Source: Planctomycetia bacterium
GTDB taxonomy: Bacteria; Planctomycetota; Planctomycetia; Pirellulales; Thermoguttaceae
DNA length: 64,000 nucleotides
Assembly: GCA_030539295.1 (NCBI GenBank)
Contig: JAUNSJ010000002.1
Span: 62,001 to 126,000, forward strand
Direction: 5' to 3'
Part shown: positions 8,555 through 18,345 of the stretch, in pieces
How the letters are laid out: each line of letters opens with the position of its first letter
Numbering within the stretch: position 1 is the stretch's first letter
The notes under the pieces: generated by a model
Told to the model about the DNA's origin: nothing
Database searches by the model: none
Seen by the model: the letters and a program-made list of their open reading frames with translations, nothing else
Program-made: the position numbers and the translations under genes

Positions 8555-9124
8555 ATGGGCAAGCCTCTTTCCGACATGACTCTGCAAGAGCTGTGGCAGC
8601 TTTTCCCAATCCAACTCACGCCGCACAACGACTCCTGGAAATCTTGGTACGAAGAGGAACAGGATTTTCTGAAAACGGTCCTCCCTCCTCACGCACTGAT
8701 AAACCATATCGGCAGTACCGCTGTTGATGCCATTTGGGCAAAACCCATCATCGACCTCCTTGTGGAAGCCCGGTTAGCGGATTTTCCCACAATTGACCAG
8801 TCACTCCGCAATTGCGGTTTTCTTTGCATGCACACCGAATCCCGGTCTGCCGACTACAACAAGGGATACACCGAAAACGGCTTCGCGCCGCGTGTCTTTC
8901 ATTTGCATTTGCGGACCTTCGGTGACAATGACGAACTCTACTTTCGTGATTATCTCTGCGAGCATCCGGATATTGCTCACCAGTATGAAATGCTCAAAAT
9001 TGCCCTATGGAAGCAATTTGAACATAATCGCGATGAATACACCCATAAAAAAGGGGATTTCGTCCGTCAGTACACAAACGAAGCCCGGCAGCGGTATCCC
9101 GAACGATACCGAAGAGTTTCGTGA
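8555..9124 (+). CDS. GrpB-family (UPF0157) nucleotidyltransferase-like protein
   Basis: A 189-residue cytoplasmic protein with AAAGGA before the ATG. It carries the family core NHIGSTAVDAIWAKPIIDLLVEA (near residues 50-72), a nucleotidyltransferase-fold signature (GS...D.L), then HLHLRTFGDNDELYFRDYL and a basic helical C-terminus. GrpB proteins are widespread, small and of uncertain function; some are fused to dephospho-CoA kinase. The gene stands alone after a strong terminator and before a 505-nt gap, so context gives no functional hint. The family assignment is firm and the activity unknown. Confidence 0.85.
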   Translation: MGKPLSDMTLQELWQLFPIQLTPHNDSWKSWYEEEQDFLKTVLPPHALINHIGSTAVDAIWAKPIIDLLVEARLADFPTIDQSLRNCGFLCMHTESRSADYNKGYTENGFAPRVFHLHLRTFGDNDELYFRDYLCEHPDIAHQYEMLKIALWKQFEHNRDEYTHKKGDFVRQYTNEARQRYPERYRRVS

Positions 9125-9629
9125 AACTCCACTCTTTTAGCAAAATATCACACCAGGTACCATCTGGACCGGAGATATACCTTACCGTAAAACGTACCTT
9201 ATCGCAAAAGAAAACGGTTTTTTATACTTTAAATGATACAAAAATATACGAATTGAAATGTTTCTGTTTTTATTTCCCTGATTTCTTCTGCGACTGTACG
9301 GGAATTACGGAAAAAGACGTCAAATATCCGGACATTGGGGGGAAAGGTTATTGACTTATTCCGGTTTTTAAATTACAATTTCTTCGTTGTGTTAAAGTGT
9401 GGGCTCGCGAAGGACGCCCTTTGCGACATGAGAAATCACTTGACCCAACAGGGGGGATAGGTGCCGTACTGCAAACCTTGCCATGTGGGAGGGGGAGTCC
9501 GCTGATTCATCGTCCACACGCTCCGATAGAAGCAGTCGCCATTCCAGGAGAGTTCACTATTGGTGTACTGAAGGGCGGTTGTTTGCCCCAAAATCATGAG
9601 TACTCCACAGAACAGGGAAAATTTGTAAG
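9125..9629. other. 505-nt intergenic region: AT-rich part, promoter, long leader
   Basis: The left 230 nt are AT-rich with no recognisable gene. A sigma-70 promoter lies at 9351-9379. The remaining 240 nt form a G-rich leader with one clear hairpin (CGCGAAGG pairing with CCTTTGCG around 9405-9425). The leader has an open frame starting at GTG 9397 that overlaps the kinase start by 13 nt; coding is possible but unsupported. It fits no riboswitch consensus that I know. Confidence 0.5.
9351..9379 (+). promoter_or_regulatory. sigma-70 promoter for the hybrid kinase
   Basis: TTGACT, exactly 17 nt, TACAAT: five of six matches in each box. Predicted start near 9386, leaving a leader of about 244 nt before ATG 9630. 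Confidence 0.7.
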
Positions 9630-12600
9630 ATGGCTGGCTTGAGGGTATTGGAATTGATATACGGCAAGGAAAGCAAACGGAACGACGAACGTCAACTTGC
9701 CGTTAAGGGCTCCTTTTCCTCTCATGCGTCTTGGACAGGCCGGTTGTCAACTGTCTGCCTGGTCGTGTTTTTCGTGGTGGCTGAACTCATTATATTACGT
9801 TCCGAAGCGGCTACGGCAGAAGAATCTCTGCTTTTCAATACCAGATCGCAAGTCGTTCGCGTGGGACTCTTTACGTGCCCAGGCTACCATAATTTTGACG
9901 AAAGCGGGATAAAGGACGGCTATGGCTACGATTACATCGAGCTTCTTCGTCGATTTACATCGTGGAAATATGAATTTTCCGACCCGCAATCCGACTGGAA
10001 TGATCTGCTGCGACTGCTGGATGAGGGTAAGATTGACCTCGTCACTGGCATGGAAAAGACGCCGGAACTGGAAGAGAAATATGCGTTCTCGCGAAATCCT
10101 ATAGGACAATTCTCATCGGTGCTCGCGATTAAGTCGGGGAACTCGCGGCTTTTGACAGAAGACTACGCGGACTGGGATGGAATTCGTGTTGGCATGCGTA
10201 AGAACAGCGCTCGGAACGCCGGTTTTGACCAGTTTGCCCGGGAAAAAGGGTTTACGTATGTGCCTGTCTATTATGACAATAACGCACTCCTGCAAGAGAG
10301 TCTTCAAACGGGTAAGGACGTGGACGTGGTCGTCTGTAGCAGTCTGCAGCGACTTGAGAATGCGTGGATTATCGAACGGTTCGACCCTGCTCCCTTTTAT
10401 ATCGTCGTCCGGAAAAGTGACCGAAAATTGCTTGAGGAACTCAACTCGGCCATGATACTTCTGGAGACGCAATCGCCGAATCTTCAGAGTATTTTGTGGC
10501 ACCGCTATTATGCCAAAAATGGTGACGAGGAAGTCGCTTACTCTCCCCAGGAGCGTGCCTTTATTGAAAAAATGCGTGCTTCCGGACGCACGATCAAGGC
10601 CGTCTTGAGTCCCGACCGCAAACCTTTGTCCTGGTTCGAAAATGGTAAGTATCACGGTATACAAAAAGATTTAGCCGACGAGATTATTCGCAGAACCGGC
10701 CTGAACATACAGTTCGTACCCACGCACACGTTAACCGAATACCGCGACGCTTGCCTGAATCCGGACATCGACATTATTTTTGATTGTGTCTTTGATTTTC
10801 GACAAGCGACCCAAGAGAGCCTGGTCCTAAGTGACCCGTATATTAACACGTTTCTGTCCGTGCTCTCGAATCGAAATCGCGCCGGGGGACTGCACAAAGT
10901 CGCGATTCTTCACGATTACAGCTCGGTTAATGTGGTCAAGTCGTATTTTCAGAGGGATGTCACTTTCGACTTGTGTAACTCCACGCAAGAGGCGATTCAA
11001 CTGATGCGTCAAGGGAAATGCGACGCCGTCTGCCTTCACACGTGTGTTGTCGAATCCATTGTATTTAACGATGCCAAAGCGGAATTGTTGTCCAATCAAC
11101 TCGCGTCCAGCCTCATTCGATACTCCATAGGCATACGTGAATCTCGAAACTTATTGCTCCCTGCTATCTTAAACAAAGCCGTTTTAAGTCTGAACGATTC
11201 CGTTGTGAACCAAATCATTTCTGGTTACGACCCCATTGTCAACTCGCCCTATTCGCTGAAACGGCTTGCCAGTAACCGACCTGGCCTTTTTATTGGACTT
11301 CCCTTTTGCATCTTGCTCCTGTTTTGCGCTCTTTTGATCTACTTGCTTCATGCAAGGAAAAAAGAATATCGAACGGGAGTAGTTTTCGGCAGTCTTCCGA
11401 TCCGCCACCTCGTGGCCGATGAGCAGGGAAATGTCCTACAGCACAACCTGGGCGACAGCAACTATCCGCTCAGGGGAACCTTATCGACCCTGTCTCAAAT
11501 CCCTTTTGAAGAGACGGGCCGCATTATGCGTGATTCAATCGCCACCGTACTGCGGACCGGTGTCTCAACGACCGTTGTCTATGAGGAAGCAGGCGGGATG
11601 CGAACCGCGGTGATTTCTCGTCTGCCGGACTCCTGCTTCAATAAGCCCGCCGCCATATGGATTTCTCAAGATATGACGGAATTGCAGAAATCGCGGGAAA
11701 AAGCACAGCAGAATGAAGAATTTTGCCGCATGACGCTCAATTCCATTGGCGACGGCGTTATTGCCACCGACGTTCAAGGACGCGTCATTCTGCTCAATCC
11801 GGTCGCGGAACACATGATTGGTATCAAGTTGGAAGACGCGATCGGCAAACCACACGAACAGGTTTTCAAAATTGTCAGTGCCTATGACAATACGATTTTG
11901 GAATCTCCTGTCTTTCGAACCTTGAGAACCGGCGTGATTGTCGAACTTGCGAACCATACCGACCTTTTATCCCTGGACGGAACTCGACGCTATCACATTG
12001 CCGATAGCGCGGCGCCCATCCACGACGCCAGTGGCAAGATAGCCGGTGCCATTTTGGTCTTTCGCGATGTTACCGAGGAATATCGGCGACGACGTGCAAA
12101 TCAACTTGAGCTGGCCAACTGGACCATAGCCGCCGACATGGCACAAATTCACACTTTTCGGTTTAATTGCGTAACTCGTATTATTCACGGAAGTGGCGAT
12201 TTTAAGCGGATCTGGCCGACTTGCGACGGAAAAGCAATTCCCTCTGAAGAGTGGATCCTTCCTGAAGATCTCGTCCTTTTACGAAAGGAGAGTCAGGAGA
12301 TCCTGACCGGACGCAAGGAACAGGCAAATCTCCAGTATCGTGTTCACGACGGTGACTGCACACGGCATTTCCGCATTTTTATGCGACGCTCTACCGAAGA
12401 ACCTAACGAAGTATCCGGCATTGTACAAGAGATTACCGAATTTGTCCGGACCCGCGACAAGCAGAATTCTATTCAATCTTTGTGGACGACCGTTGTCAAT
12501 GCGCTGCCGGCCATGCTGTTTGTCAAATCGGCAACCAATGACTTCCGGTACAAGCAGTGCAACGACCGCTTTGCCACTTGGCTTAACCGCACTCAGATGG

Positions 12601-15284
12601 AAATTGTCGGCCAAAACGACGCGGAATTATTCGAGAAGCCCGACGAAGCGGCCTGGTTCCTGAATTGGGACAAACGCATTATGGCCGGCGGTAAACCCGT
12701 GGAATTCCATGAAGACGTCAAAGGAGCCGATCAGATATTGCGCCACATTCGTACGGTCAAGCTGCCTTCGACCGACGAGGATGGCAATCCGATCCTCATT
12801 GGTATTTCTTTGGACGAAACCGAGGATTATCTGCGAAGTGTTGAACTGCAAAACCTGCTGGAGAACTGGGAAATTGCCACCGAATTGGCCGGGATTGTCA
12901 CGTTCCGCATGAATTGCAAAACACGCGAGGTCTCCGGAAGCCGGCGATTCCCGGAATACTGGCCTGTCCGGGATGGCAAGGTCCTCTTTGAGGAAGAATT
13001 CATTCATCCCGACGACCTGGCCGCGACAAAGGCTCATTTCGCCGATGTTATTGACGGACGCGTTGAGCACGTCGTTTGTGACTATCGCACTCTGGCCAAC
13101 GGGAAAATTCGATATTTCAAGTCCTTTCTTCGTCGAAAGCCTCAAGACGACTCAATCTGGGGCGTACTTCAGGACATAACCGAGGCGACAGAAGAACGTT
13201 TAAAACATGAATCGACCCGGCTCCTGTGGGAAACGATTAGCAATGCCATACCGGCGATTCTCTATGTGAAGGACGCGGAAGACGATTTCCGCATCTTGCA
13301 AGTCAATCACAGATTTTTGGAGTTCGTCGGAGTAACCGCGGACGAGGCGATCGGGAAAACGGACAGCGAACTGTATCAGGGAACGCCCAATGTCGAGATC
13401 TTTTTACAAGAGGATCAGGACGCTCTGAAAATGGGTAAAATGGTGGAGTTTTATGAGAATGCCCGCAGTGCCAAAGGTGAGTTACGCCGGTTCCAAACCA
13501 TTAAAATCCCTTTCACGCAACCGGATGGCCACAGGATTCTCATTGGTATGTCAGTCGATGTGACCGATTTGCAGGAACTGGCCGAGACACGCGAACTCGT
13601 TTCGTCCGCCTTTGAACTCCTCTTTGCCACGGAGGATGAAGAGAAGTCCATTCGCACCGTTTTCGAACGTATTGGTGCCTACATCGGAGCCGACCGCAGT
13701 TACGTCTGTTGCGTCGACCACGATTCGCACATGACCCGATGTTTCGCCGAACTCATTCCGGACGGCGAGCAGAGTCTGTTTGCCGAGGACATTCCTCTGA
13801 CTCACGAAGAGGAAACCGCCTGGTTTCAAAAAACGCAGGAAGCAGAACCTTCTTTCTCTTGTGATTTCGAAAATGAAACCGACCGAAAGTTCGCACGACT
13901 CTATGCTCCTTCCATGTTCGCCGAATACAAACGCCTGAATATTCGTTCACTGCACGTGAACTTCATTGCTATTGCCGGTAAGATCTGGGGAAAGGTGGGA
14001 TTCGCCAGCAGTACGGCCAAGATGAAATCGCTTTCCGACGTTGAAAAGAATCTTTTGAGAATGATGGGGCATGTGATTGAGCTTATGATCGTGCGTCGTT
14101 CGGTCCGTCGCAAGCTGGAGATCGCTCTTCAGGACGCACAGGCAGCGGCCAAGGCAAAAAGTTTCTTTATAGCGAACGTGAGCCATGAGATACGCACGCC
14201 GCTGAACGCTGTTATCGGATTTGCCGAATTATTAAAAGATGGCCAGGTTCGTCCCGAGGAAGTGGAAGAGTATCTGGCAAACATTGTCTACTCGGGTAAT
14301 GTCCTTTTGCAACTCATTAACGATGTGCTCGACCTTTCCAGTCTGGAGGCCGGTCAAATACGCCTTGTTAATGCCCCGGTCGATTTCGAAACGTTTGGGA
14401 AAGAGGTTCTGCGTGTCTTTTCGCAAAGCAATTCGCAAGCGAATTTCGTCTTGCAGGCCGAGATTCCACCCATGCCGGCCCTTGAACTCGACCGGCTCCG
14501 TATTCGCCAGATTCTCTTTAATTTGCTCGGGAACGCCGTAAAGTTCACGCTGAACGGTTCCGTGACTCTATGGGCGAACTTCGAGCCGGATTCCGACACG
14601 GAAGGAACGTTTCGTTTTGGCGTGACGGACACGGGAATAGGAATTGCGCCCGACGAACAGCACAAACTTATGGAACCTTTTGTCCAGGTTGGACAACTCT
14701 TCGGAATGGATACGTCGCGTAAAGGAGCCGGGCTGGGCCTGTCCATTTGCAAACGACTGGCCGAGCGTATGGGGGGCGAGCTCAAGTTGGAAAGTGAATT
14801 GGGGCTGGGCAGCACGTTCTCTGTTGTATTGCCACATACCGCTTACACCTGGGAGGGAGGAACAAAGGAAAAAGACGGCTTCGAACCCGTGGATTCCAGC
14901 ACGCCTTCCACTATGTCTGTGCTGCTCGTCGATGATGTCCCTCTCAATTTAACGGTCCTGAAAGCCATGTTCGTCAAACTCCGGTTCGAGAACCTGTTTT
15001 GTGCTACTTCGGGCCAGGAGGCACTCGAAATGCTCAACCAGCGGCACTTCGACCTTGTCTTAACGGATATGTGGATGCCTAAAATGAATGGCGAGGAGTT
15101 GGCTCAGAAGATTCATTCACTTCCAGACTATGCCACACTTCCCGTGGTCGCTGTTACGGCTGATGTCGAATTCCAGGGTAATTTCTCTCTGAATCATTTT
15201 TCCGGCATTTTACTGAAACCGGTTACTTTGGCCAAGATACAAAAAATACTGGCCGACGTTTCAAAGCCTACCGAGTCCTCGTGA
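9630..15284 (+). CDS. hybrid sensor histidine kinase, two SBP3 sensor domains, PAS array, GAF, HisKA, HATPase, receiver
   Basis: A 1884-residue membrane kinase. After an N-terminal membrane or signal segment (about residues 35-60) come two amino-acid-binding-protein-like (SBP_bac_3) domains, beginning VVRVGLFTCPG and IKAVLSPDRKPLSWF, which should lie outside the membrane. A second membrane helix lies near 552-575. The cytoplasmic part has about six PAS-like units (about 590-1310; repeated patterns such as NALPAMLFVKSA and NAIPAILYVKDA), a GAF domain (about 1320-1490), HisKA with SHEIRTP (His about 1519), HATPase motifs (NAVKFT, DTGIGIAP, GAGLGLS) and a receiver with DD, phospho-acceptor Asp about 1813 (LTDMWMP), VTAD and LLKPV. 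It would sense a small external ligand and pass phosphate to an unlinked partner. The start is uncertain by a few codons. Confidence 0.9.
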   Translation: MAGLRVLELIYGKESKRNDERQLAVKGSFSSHASWTGRLSTVCLVVFFVVAELIILRSEAATAEESLLFNTRSQVVRVGLFTCPGYHNFDESGIKDGYGYDYIELLRRFTSWKYEFSDPQSDWNDLLRLLDEGKIDLVTGMEKTPELEEKYAFSRNPIGQFSSVLAIKSGNSRLLTEDYADWDGIRVGMRKNSARNAGFDQFAREKGFTYVPVYYDNNALLQESLQTGKDVDVVVCSSLQRLENAWIIERFDPAPFYIVVRKSDRKLLEELNSAMILLETQSPNLQSILWHRYYAKNGDEEVAYSPQERAFIEKMRASGRTIKAVLSPDRKPLSWFENGKYHGIQKDLADEIIRRTGLNIQFVPTHTLTEYRDACLNPDIDIIFDCVFDFRQATQESLVLSDPYINTFLSVLSNRNRAGGLHKVAILHDYSSVNVVKSYFQRDVTFDLCNSTQEAIQLMRQGKCDAVCLHTCVVESIVFNDAKAELLSNQLASSLIRYSIGIRESRNLLLPAILNKAVLSLNDSVVNQIISGYDPIVNSPYSLKRLASNRPGLFIGLPFCILLLFCALLIYLLHARKKEYRTGVVFGSLPIRHLVADEQGNVLQHNLGDSNYPLRGTLSTLSQIPFEETGRIMRDSIATVLRTGVSTTVVYEEAGGMRTAVISRLPDSCFNKPAAIWISQDMTELQKSREKAQQNEEFCRMTLNSIGDGVIATDVQGRVILLNPVAEHMIGIKLEDAIGKPHEQVFKIVSAYDNTILESPVFRTLRTGVIVELANHTDLLSLDGTRRYHIADSAAPIHDASGKIAGAILVFRDVTEEYRRRRANQLELANWTIAADMAQIHTFRFNCVTRIIHGSGDFKRIWPTCDGKAIPSEEWILPEDLVLLRKESQEILTGRKEQANLQYRVHDGDCTRHFRIFMRRSTEEPNEVSGIVQEITEFVRTRDKQNSIQSLWTTVVNALPAMLFVKSATNDFRYKQCNDRFATWLNRTQMEIVGQNDAELFEKPDEAAWFLNWDKRIMAGGKPVEFHEDVKGADQILRHIRTVKLPSTDEDGNPILIGISLDETEDYLRSVELQNLLENWEIATELAGIVTFRMNCKTREVSGSRRFPEYWPVRDGKVLFEEEFIHPDDLAATKAHFADVIDGRVEHVVCDYRTLANGKIRYFKSFLRRKPQDDSIWGVLQDITEATEERLKHESTRLLWETISNAIPAILYVKDAEDDFRILQVNHRFLEFVGVTADEAIGKTDSELYQGTPNVEIFLQEDQDALKMGKMVEFYENARSAKGELRRFQTIKIPFTQPDGHRILIGMSVDVTDLQELAETRELVSSAFELLFATEDEEKSIRTVFERIGAYIGADRSYVCCVDHDSHMTRCFAELIPDGEQSLFAEDIPLTHEEETAWFQKTQEAEPSFSCDFENETDRKFARLYAPSMFAEYKRLNIRSLHVNFIAIAGKIWGKVGFASSTAKMKSLSDVEKNLLRMMGHVIELMIVRRSVRRKLEIALQDAQAAAKAKSFFIANVSHEIRTPLNAVIGFAELLKDGQVRPEEVEEYLANIVYSGNVLLQLINDVLDLSSLEAGQIRLVNAPVDFETFGKEVLRVFSQSNSQANFVLQAEIPPMPALELDRLRIRQILFNLLGNAVKFTLNGSVTLWANFEPDSDTEGTFRFGVTDTGIGIAPDEQHKLMEPFVQVGQLFGMDTSRKGAGLGLSICKRLAERMGGELKLESELGLGSTFSVVLPHTAYTWEGGTKEKDGFEPVDSSTPSTMSVLLVDDVPLNLTVLKAMFVKLRFENLFCATSGQEALEMLNQRHFDLVLTDMWMPKMNGEELAQKIHSLPDYATLPVVAVTADVEFQGNFSLNHFSGILLKPVTLAKIQKILADVSKPTESS

Positions 15285-15539
15285 TCTGTTGCGTTGCCGC
15301 CATACGGCCGAAATGGCAGTGTTTCGCTTCCTGCCACGCTTCGTGTCTAAAGACGCACGAAGCCGCGGACGCTGAGTTGTGGCCGTGTCGCACCCTCGTC
15401 CGCATAAATTTGTTCCGCTCCCCTTTACATGCGAGGCGTATTTGAGTAAAATGACAAATAGGACACGCGCGAGGAATATGTACCGGTGCGTGACAGGCCA
15501 CAGAGACAGAAGTCTCACAGAAACGTGGGGAGTAAACAC
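15285..15539. other. 255-nt intergenic region with two hairpins and the arsR-type promoter
   Basis: Downstream of the kinase stop are two hairpins without U tracts: GGCAG/CTGCC at about 15315-15335 and a bulged stem with arms CTTCGTG and CACGAAG at 15339-15362. They may form a factor-assisted termination site. A promoter lies to the right at 15424-15452. Confidence 0.5.
15424..15452 (+). promoter_or_regulatory. sigma-70 promoter for the ArsR-type regulator and yifB
   Basis: TTTACA, a 17-nt spacer and TAAAAT, each five of six to consensus. The predicted leader is about 80 nt before ATG 15540. Confidence 0.65.
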
Positions 15540-15860
15540 ATGGCACGAAATGCGCAAGACCAAATAGAACGGGATTGGGGCGAGACAATCGCTTTAATGA
15601 AAGTATTGTGCAATCCGATTCGTTTGTACATTGTGACGGAGCTATTAGGGGGCGACGAATGCTCTGTGGGATATTTCGTCTCGAAGCTGAAATTGGAGTT
15701 TTCCGTCATTTCGAAGCACTTGTCCATCCTTCGGCACGCGGGAATCGTTACAAGCGTTCGCGACACCCAGTGGGTTTACTACAAATTAAGTTCACCCAAG
15801 ACGGCCTCTTTCGTCCGCGAACTGGAAAAATTGAACGAAACGCTCATCCGGGAAAGTTGA
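15540..15860 (+). CDS. ArsR-family winged-helix regulator
   Basis: The frame extends upstream to 15486, but ATG 15540 is preferred because GGGGAG precedes it and the protein then has the usual ArsR length (106 residues). It shows the winged helix: MKVLCNPIRLYIVTELL, SVGYFVSKLKLEFSVISKHLSILRHAGIV and a wing VRDTQWVYYKLS. The metal-binding ELCVCD motif of arsenic or cadmium sensors is absent; only isolated Cys residues remain. It is therefore probably a metal-independent or redox-type repressor. yifB starts 7 nt later, so the two are probably cotranscribed. Targets cannot be read from this window. Confidence 0.82.
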   Translation: MARNAQDQIERDWGETIALMKVLCNPIRLYIVTELLGGDECSVGYFVSKLKLEFSVISKHLSILRHAGIVTSVRDTQWVYYKLSSPKTASFVRELEKLNETLIRES

Positions 15861-15867
15861 ATATTCC

Positions 15868-17409
15868 ATGTTGGTCAAACTAAAAACCTTTTCGCTTCAG
15901 GGAATAGAAGCGGTCGAAGTGGAAGTTGAAGTCGATATGGCCAGCTGTGGCAAGCCGAACTTTACTTTGGTTGGTCTTCCGGAGGCGGCGGTCAAAGAGA
16001 GCACTCATCGCGTTCTTCGTGCATTGCAGAATTCCGGCTTTCGTCCCCCGATGCATCCGGTGGTCATAAACCTGGCGCCGGCCGACCTGCCGAAACAGGC
16101 GGCTTCTTTTGACCTGTCCATTGCCTTGGGTATGGCGAATCTCTCGCAGACTCTGGACACGGAGAAAATGGCGCGATACGCGGTGGTCGGTGAATTGGCA
16201 CTCGATGGAACGACGCGTCCCTGCCGCGGTGTGCTCGCCATGACTCTCGCAACGGCAAAGTCGAATCATTTAAAAGGCATTCTCGTTCCTCTTGAAAACG
16301 CGGGGGAAGCGGCCGTGGTCGAGGACGTCGAAGTGATTCCCATTTCACACCTGTCCGAAGCGATTGGGTTTCTCTCCGGTAATTTAACCATTGAGCCGGT
16401 GCAAGGGCACGCGGAAGAACTTTTTGCCCAGAATTGTCAATACGACATGGATTTTGCCGACGTCCGGGGCCAGGAGCTTGCGAAACGTGCGCTGACGATT
16501 GCGGCGTCCGGTGGCCATAATGTGCTCATGATTGGCCCCCCTGGTACAGGCAAGACCATGCTGGCCAAACGTTTCCTGACGATTCTCCCGCCCATGACCC
16601 TGGCCGAAGCTCTTGAGACCACCCAGGTCTTTAGTGCCTTGGGGCACACCCGCGCTGACGTCCCTATTGTCGCAACGCGGCCGATTCGTGAGCCACACCA
16701 CACCATTTCGCAAGCCGGTCTGGTTGGCGGTGGGTCGCCCCCGACGCCAGGCGAAATCAGTATGGCGCACAACGGCGTACTTTTCCTCGACGAACTACCG
16801 GAGTTTAATCGCCGCACTCTGGAAGTCCTACGCCAGCCGCTGGAGGACGGACGCGTTACCATTGCCCGTGTCTCCCGTGCCAGTACATTCCCCGCCAATT
16901 TTATTCTCATTGCCGCTCTGAATCCATGTCCCTGCGGCTATCGTAACGACCCTCGCCGCACCTGTCGCTGTACGCCCGTTCAGATTGAACGATACATGTC
17001 TCGCATTAGTGGCCCGCTACTCGACCGAATTGATATCCATCTTGAAGTGCCTCCTGTTGACTATCAGGAATTGGCATCCGGTCGGCCCGGGACCTCTAGC
17101 GCGACGATTCGGGAACAGGTGCTCGACGCCCGAGCCATACAGACGGCCCGATTTCGACGTGCGAAAGCCCGATACAATGCCGACATGAATCATCGTCAGA
17201 TCCAAGCCTGGTGCAAGTTGGATACCGAGGGCCATCGTATCTTGGAGAACGCTATGACAGAGTACGGGTTGTCCGCCCGGGCACACGACAAGATTTTACG
17301 CATTGCCCGAACCGTTGCCGATTTGGACCATGCGGAAAACATTTTACCGGATCATTTGTATGAAGCGATTACCTATCGAACTTTAGACAGAAAAATCTGG
17401 AATGAATAG
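15868..17409 (+). CDS. yifB: YifB/ComM-family Mg-chelatase-like AAA ATPase
   Basis: The 513-residue length and architecture are those of YifB/ComM. An N-terminal Lon-S16-like domain (GLPEAAVKESTHRVLRAL, LDLSIALGM-type segment) is followed by a AAA module with Walker A GPPGTGKT at residues 223-230 and Walker B GVLFLDELPEF. A Cys cluster CPCGYRNDPRRTCRC and a C-terminal helical domain complete it. ComM helicases act in branch migration during natural transformation in Vibrio; in many bacteria the role is unproven. The start lies 7 nt after the regulator stop without a strong ribosome site, suggesting translational coupling. Confidence 0.92.
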   Translation: MLVKLKTFSLQGIEAVEVEVEVDMASCGKPNFTLVGLPEAAVKESTHRVLRALQNSGFRPPMHPVVINLAPADLPKQAASFDLSIALGMANLSQTLDTEKMARYAVVGELALDGTTRPCRGVLAMTLATAKSNHLKGILVPLENAGEAAVVEDVEVIPISHLSEAIGFLSGNLTIEPVQGHAEELFAQNCQYDMDFADVRGQELAKRALTIAASGGHNVLMIGPPGTGKTMLAKRFLTILPPMTLAEALETTQVFSALGHTRADVPIVATRPIREPHHTISQAGLVGGGSPPTPGEISMAHNGVLFLDELPEFNRRTLEVLRQPLEDGRVTIARVSRASTFPANFILIAALNPCPCGYRNDPRRTCRCTPVQIERYMSRISGPLLDRIDIHLEVPPVDYQELASGRPGTSSATIREQVLDARAIQTARFRRAKARYNADMNHRQIQAWCKLDTEGHRILENAMTEYGLSARAHDKILRIARTVADLDHAENILPDHLYEAITYRTLDRKIWNE

Positions 17410-17532
17410 ACTGCTGCCGACCTTTCCTTTCCCCGACGCCCGGGTCTGTTTGTCCGGTTCCCGGCTTCATGGAGACCGCGTGACGGGAAAAGCCAGGCGG
17501 TTCCAGTATAGATAATTAAAGGAGTGAAAAAC

Positions 17533-18294
17533 ATGAGTAATGAAACACGAAAAAAACTGCCTCTTGCCGTTTTGATTTCGGGAACAGGCCGCTCTCTCAA
17601 AAATCTGATTGAGAAGATACAACGTAACGAAATCGATTGCGAGATTAAAGTCGTTATCGCCAGTTCGAAGACGGCACGCGGCATACAGTACGCGGAAAAG
17701 GCCGTAATTCCAATCGAAATTGTCGAACGGGCGAATTACGAGACCAGTGAAGGATTTAGTGAAGCGGTATTTCAGGAATGCACTCGATACGGCGCGGAAT
17801 ACGTTGTCATGGCAGGCTATTTAAAACTCTTGCACATCCCCGACAGTTTTCGCGGACGCGTTATCAATATCCATCCGTCGCTCATACCAAGCTTTTGTGG
17901 AAAGGGGTTTTATGGCCATCGGGTCCACGAAGCGGCTCTGGACTACGGCGTCAAAGTAAGTGGCTGTACCGTTCATTTCGTTGATAATGAATACGACGGC
18001 GGCCCCGTTATCTTGCAAAAAGTTGTCCCTGTCCTGGAAGACGATACGCCCCAGACGCTCAACGACCGTGTCTTCTATCAGGCGGAATGCGTTGCTTATC
18101 CGGCGGCATTACAGCTCCTGGCCGAAGGACGCGTGAGTGTCCGCGGACGCAAAGTTCTTATCGCCCCGGGCATGGAGCCTGTGATTACACCGCCGGTTCT
18201 GCCCGATGACCTCGCCCTGAAAACAAGCTCAACAGGCGACGACAAGTCCGAATATCTTCAGACGTCCATCCGGGAAGCGCCGCGACTGTTCTGA
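17533..18294 (+). CDS. purN: phosphoribosylglycinamide formyltransferase
   Basis: ATG 17533 is chosen over GTG 17524 because AAAGGAG ends 9 nt before it. The 253-residue protein carries the PurN core: LAVLISGTGRSLKNL, the catalytic Asn112 and His114 in VINIHPSLIPSF and Asp155 in VDNEYDGGPVI. It transfers a formyl group from 10-formyl-tetrahydrofolate to GAR in purine synthesis, in the cytoplasm. The usual GSN of the phosphate loop is replaced by GRS. A C-terminal tail of about 40 residues rich in Pro, Asp and Ser extends beyond the usual length. No other pur gene is adjacent. Confidence 0.9.
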   Translation: MSNETRKKLPLAVLISGTGRSLKNLIEKIQRNEIDCEIKVVIASSKTARGIQYAEKAVIPIEIVERANYETSEGFSEAVFQECTRYGAEYVVMAGYLKLLHIPDSFRGRVINIHPSLIPSFCGKGFYGHRVHEAALDYGVKVSGCTVHFVDNEYDGGPVILQKVVPVLEDDTPQTLNDRVFYQAECVAYPAALQLLAEGRVSVRGRKVLIAPGMEPVITPPVLPDDLALKTSSTGDDKSEYLQTSIREAPRLF

Positions 18295-18345
18295 ACGGCA
18301 CGCCAGCCGGCAACGGCGTAGGCAAAACGGGCAGGGCTGCACCGG

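Noticed and set aside
9121-9354. 77-codon frame overlapping the GrpB stop by 4 nt.
   Set aside because: AT-driven composition, no ribosome site and no recognisable domain.
9397-9642. 81-codon frame from a GTG in the leader of the hybrid kinase.
   Set aside because: No ribosome site and no recognised family. Kept only as a possible leader peptide in the findings, not as a gene.
15268-15588. Minus-strand frames across the gap between the kinase and the ArsR-type gene.
   Set aside because: They overlap both neighbouring genes, lack ribosome sites and cross two hairpins and a promoter on the other strand.
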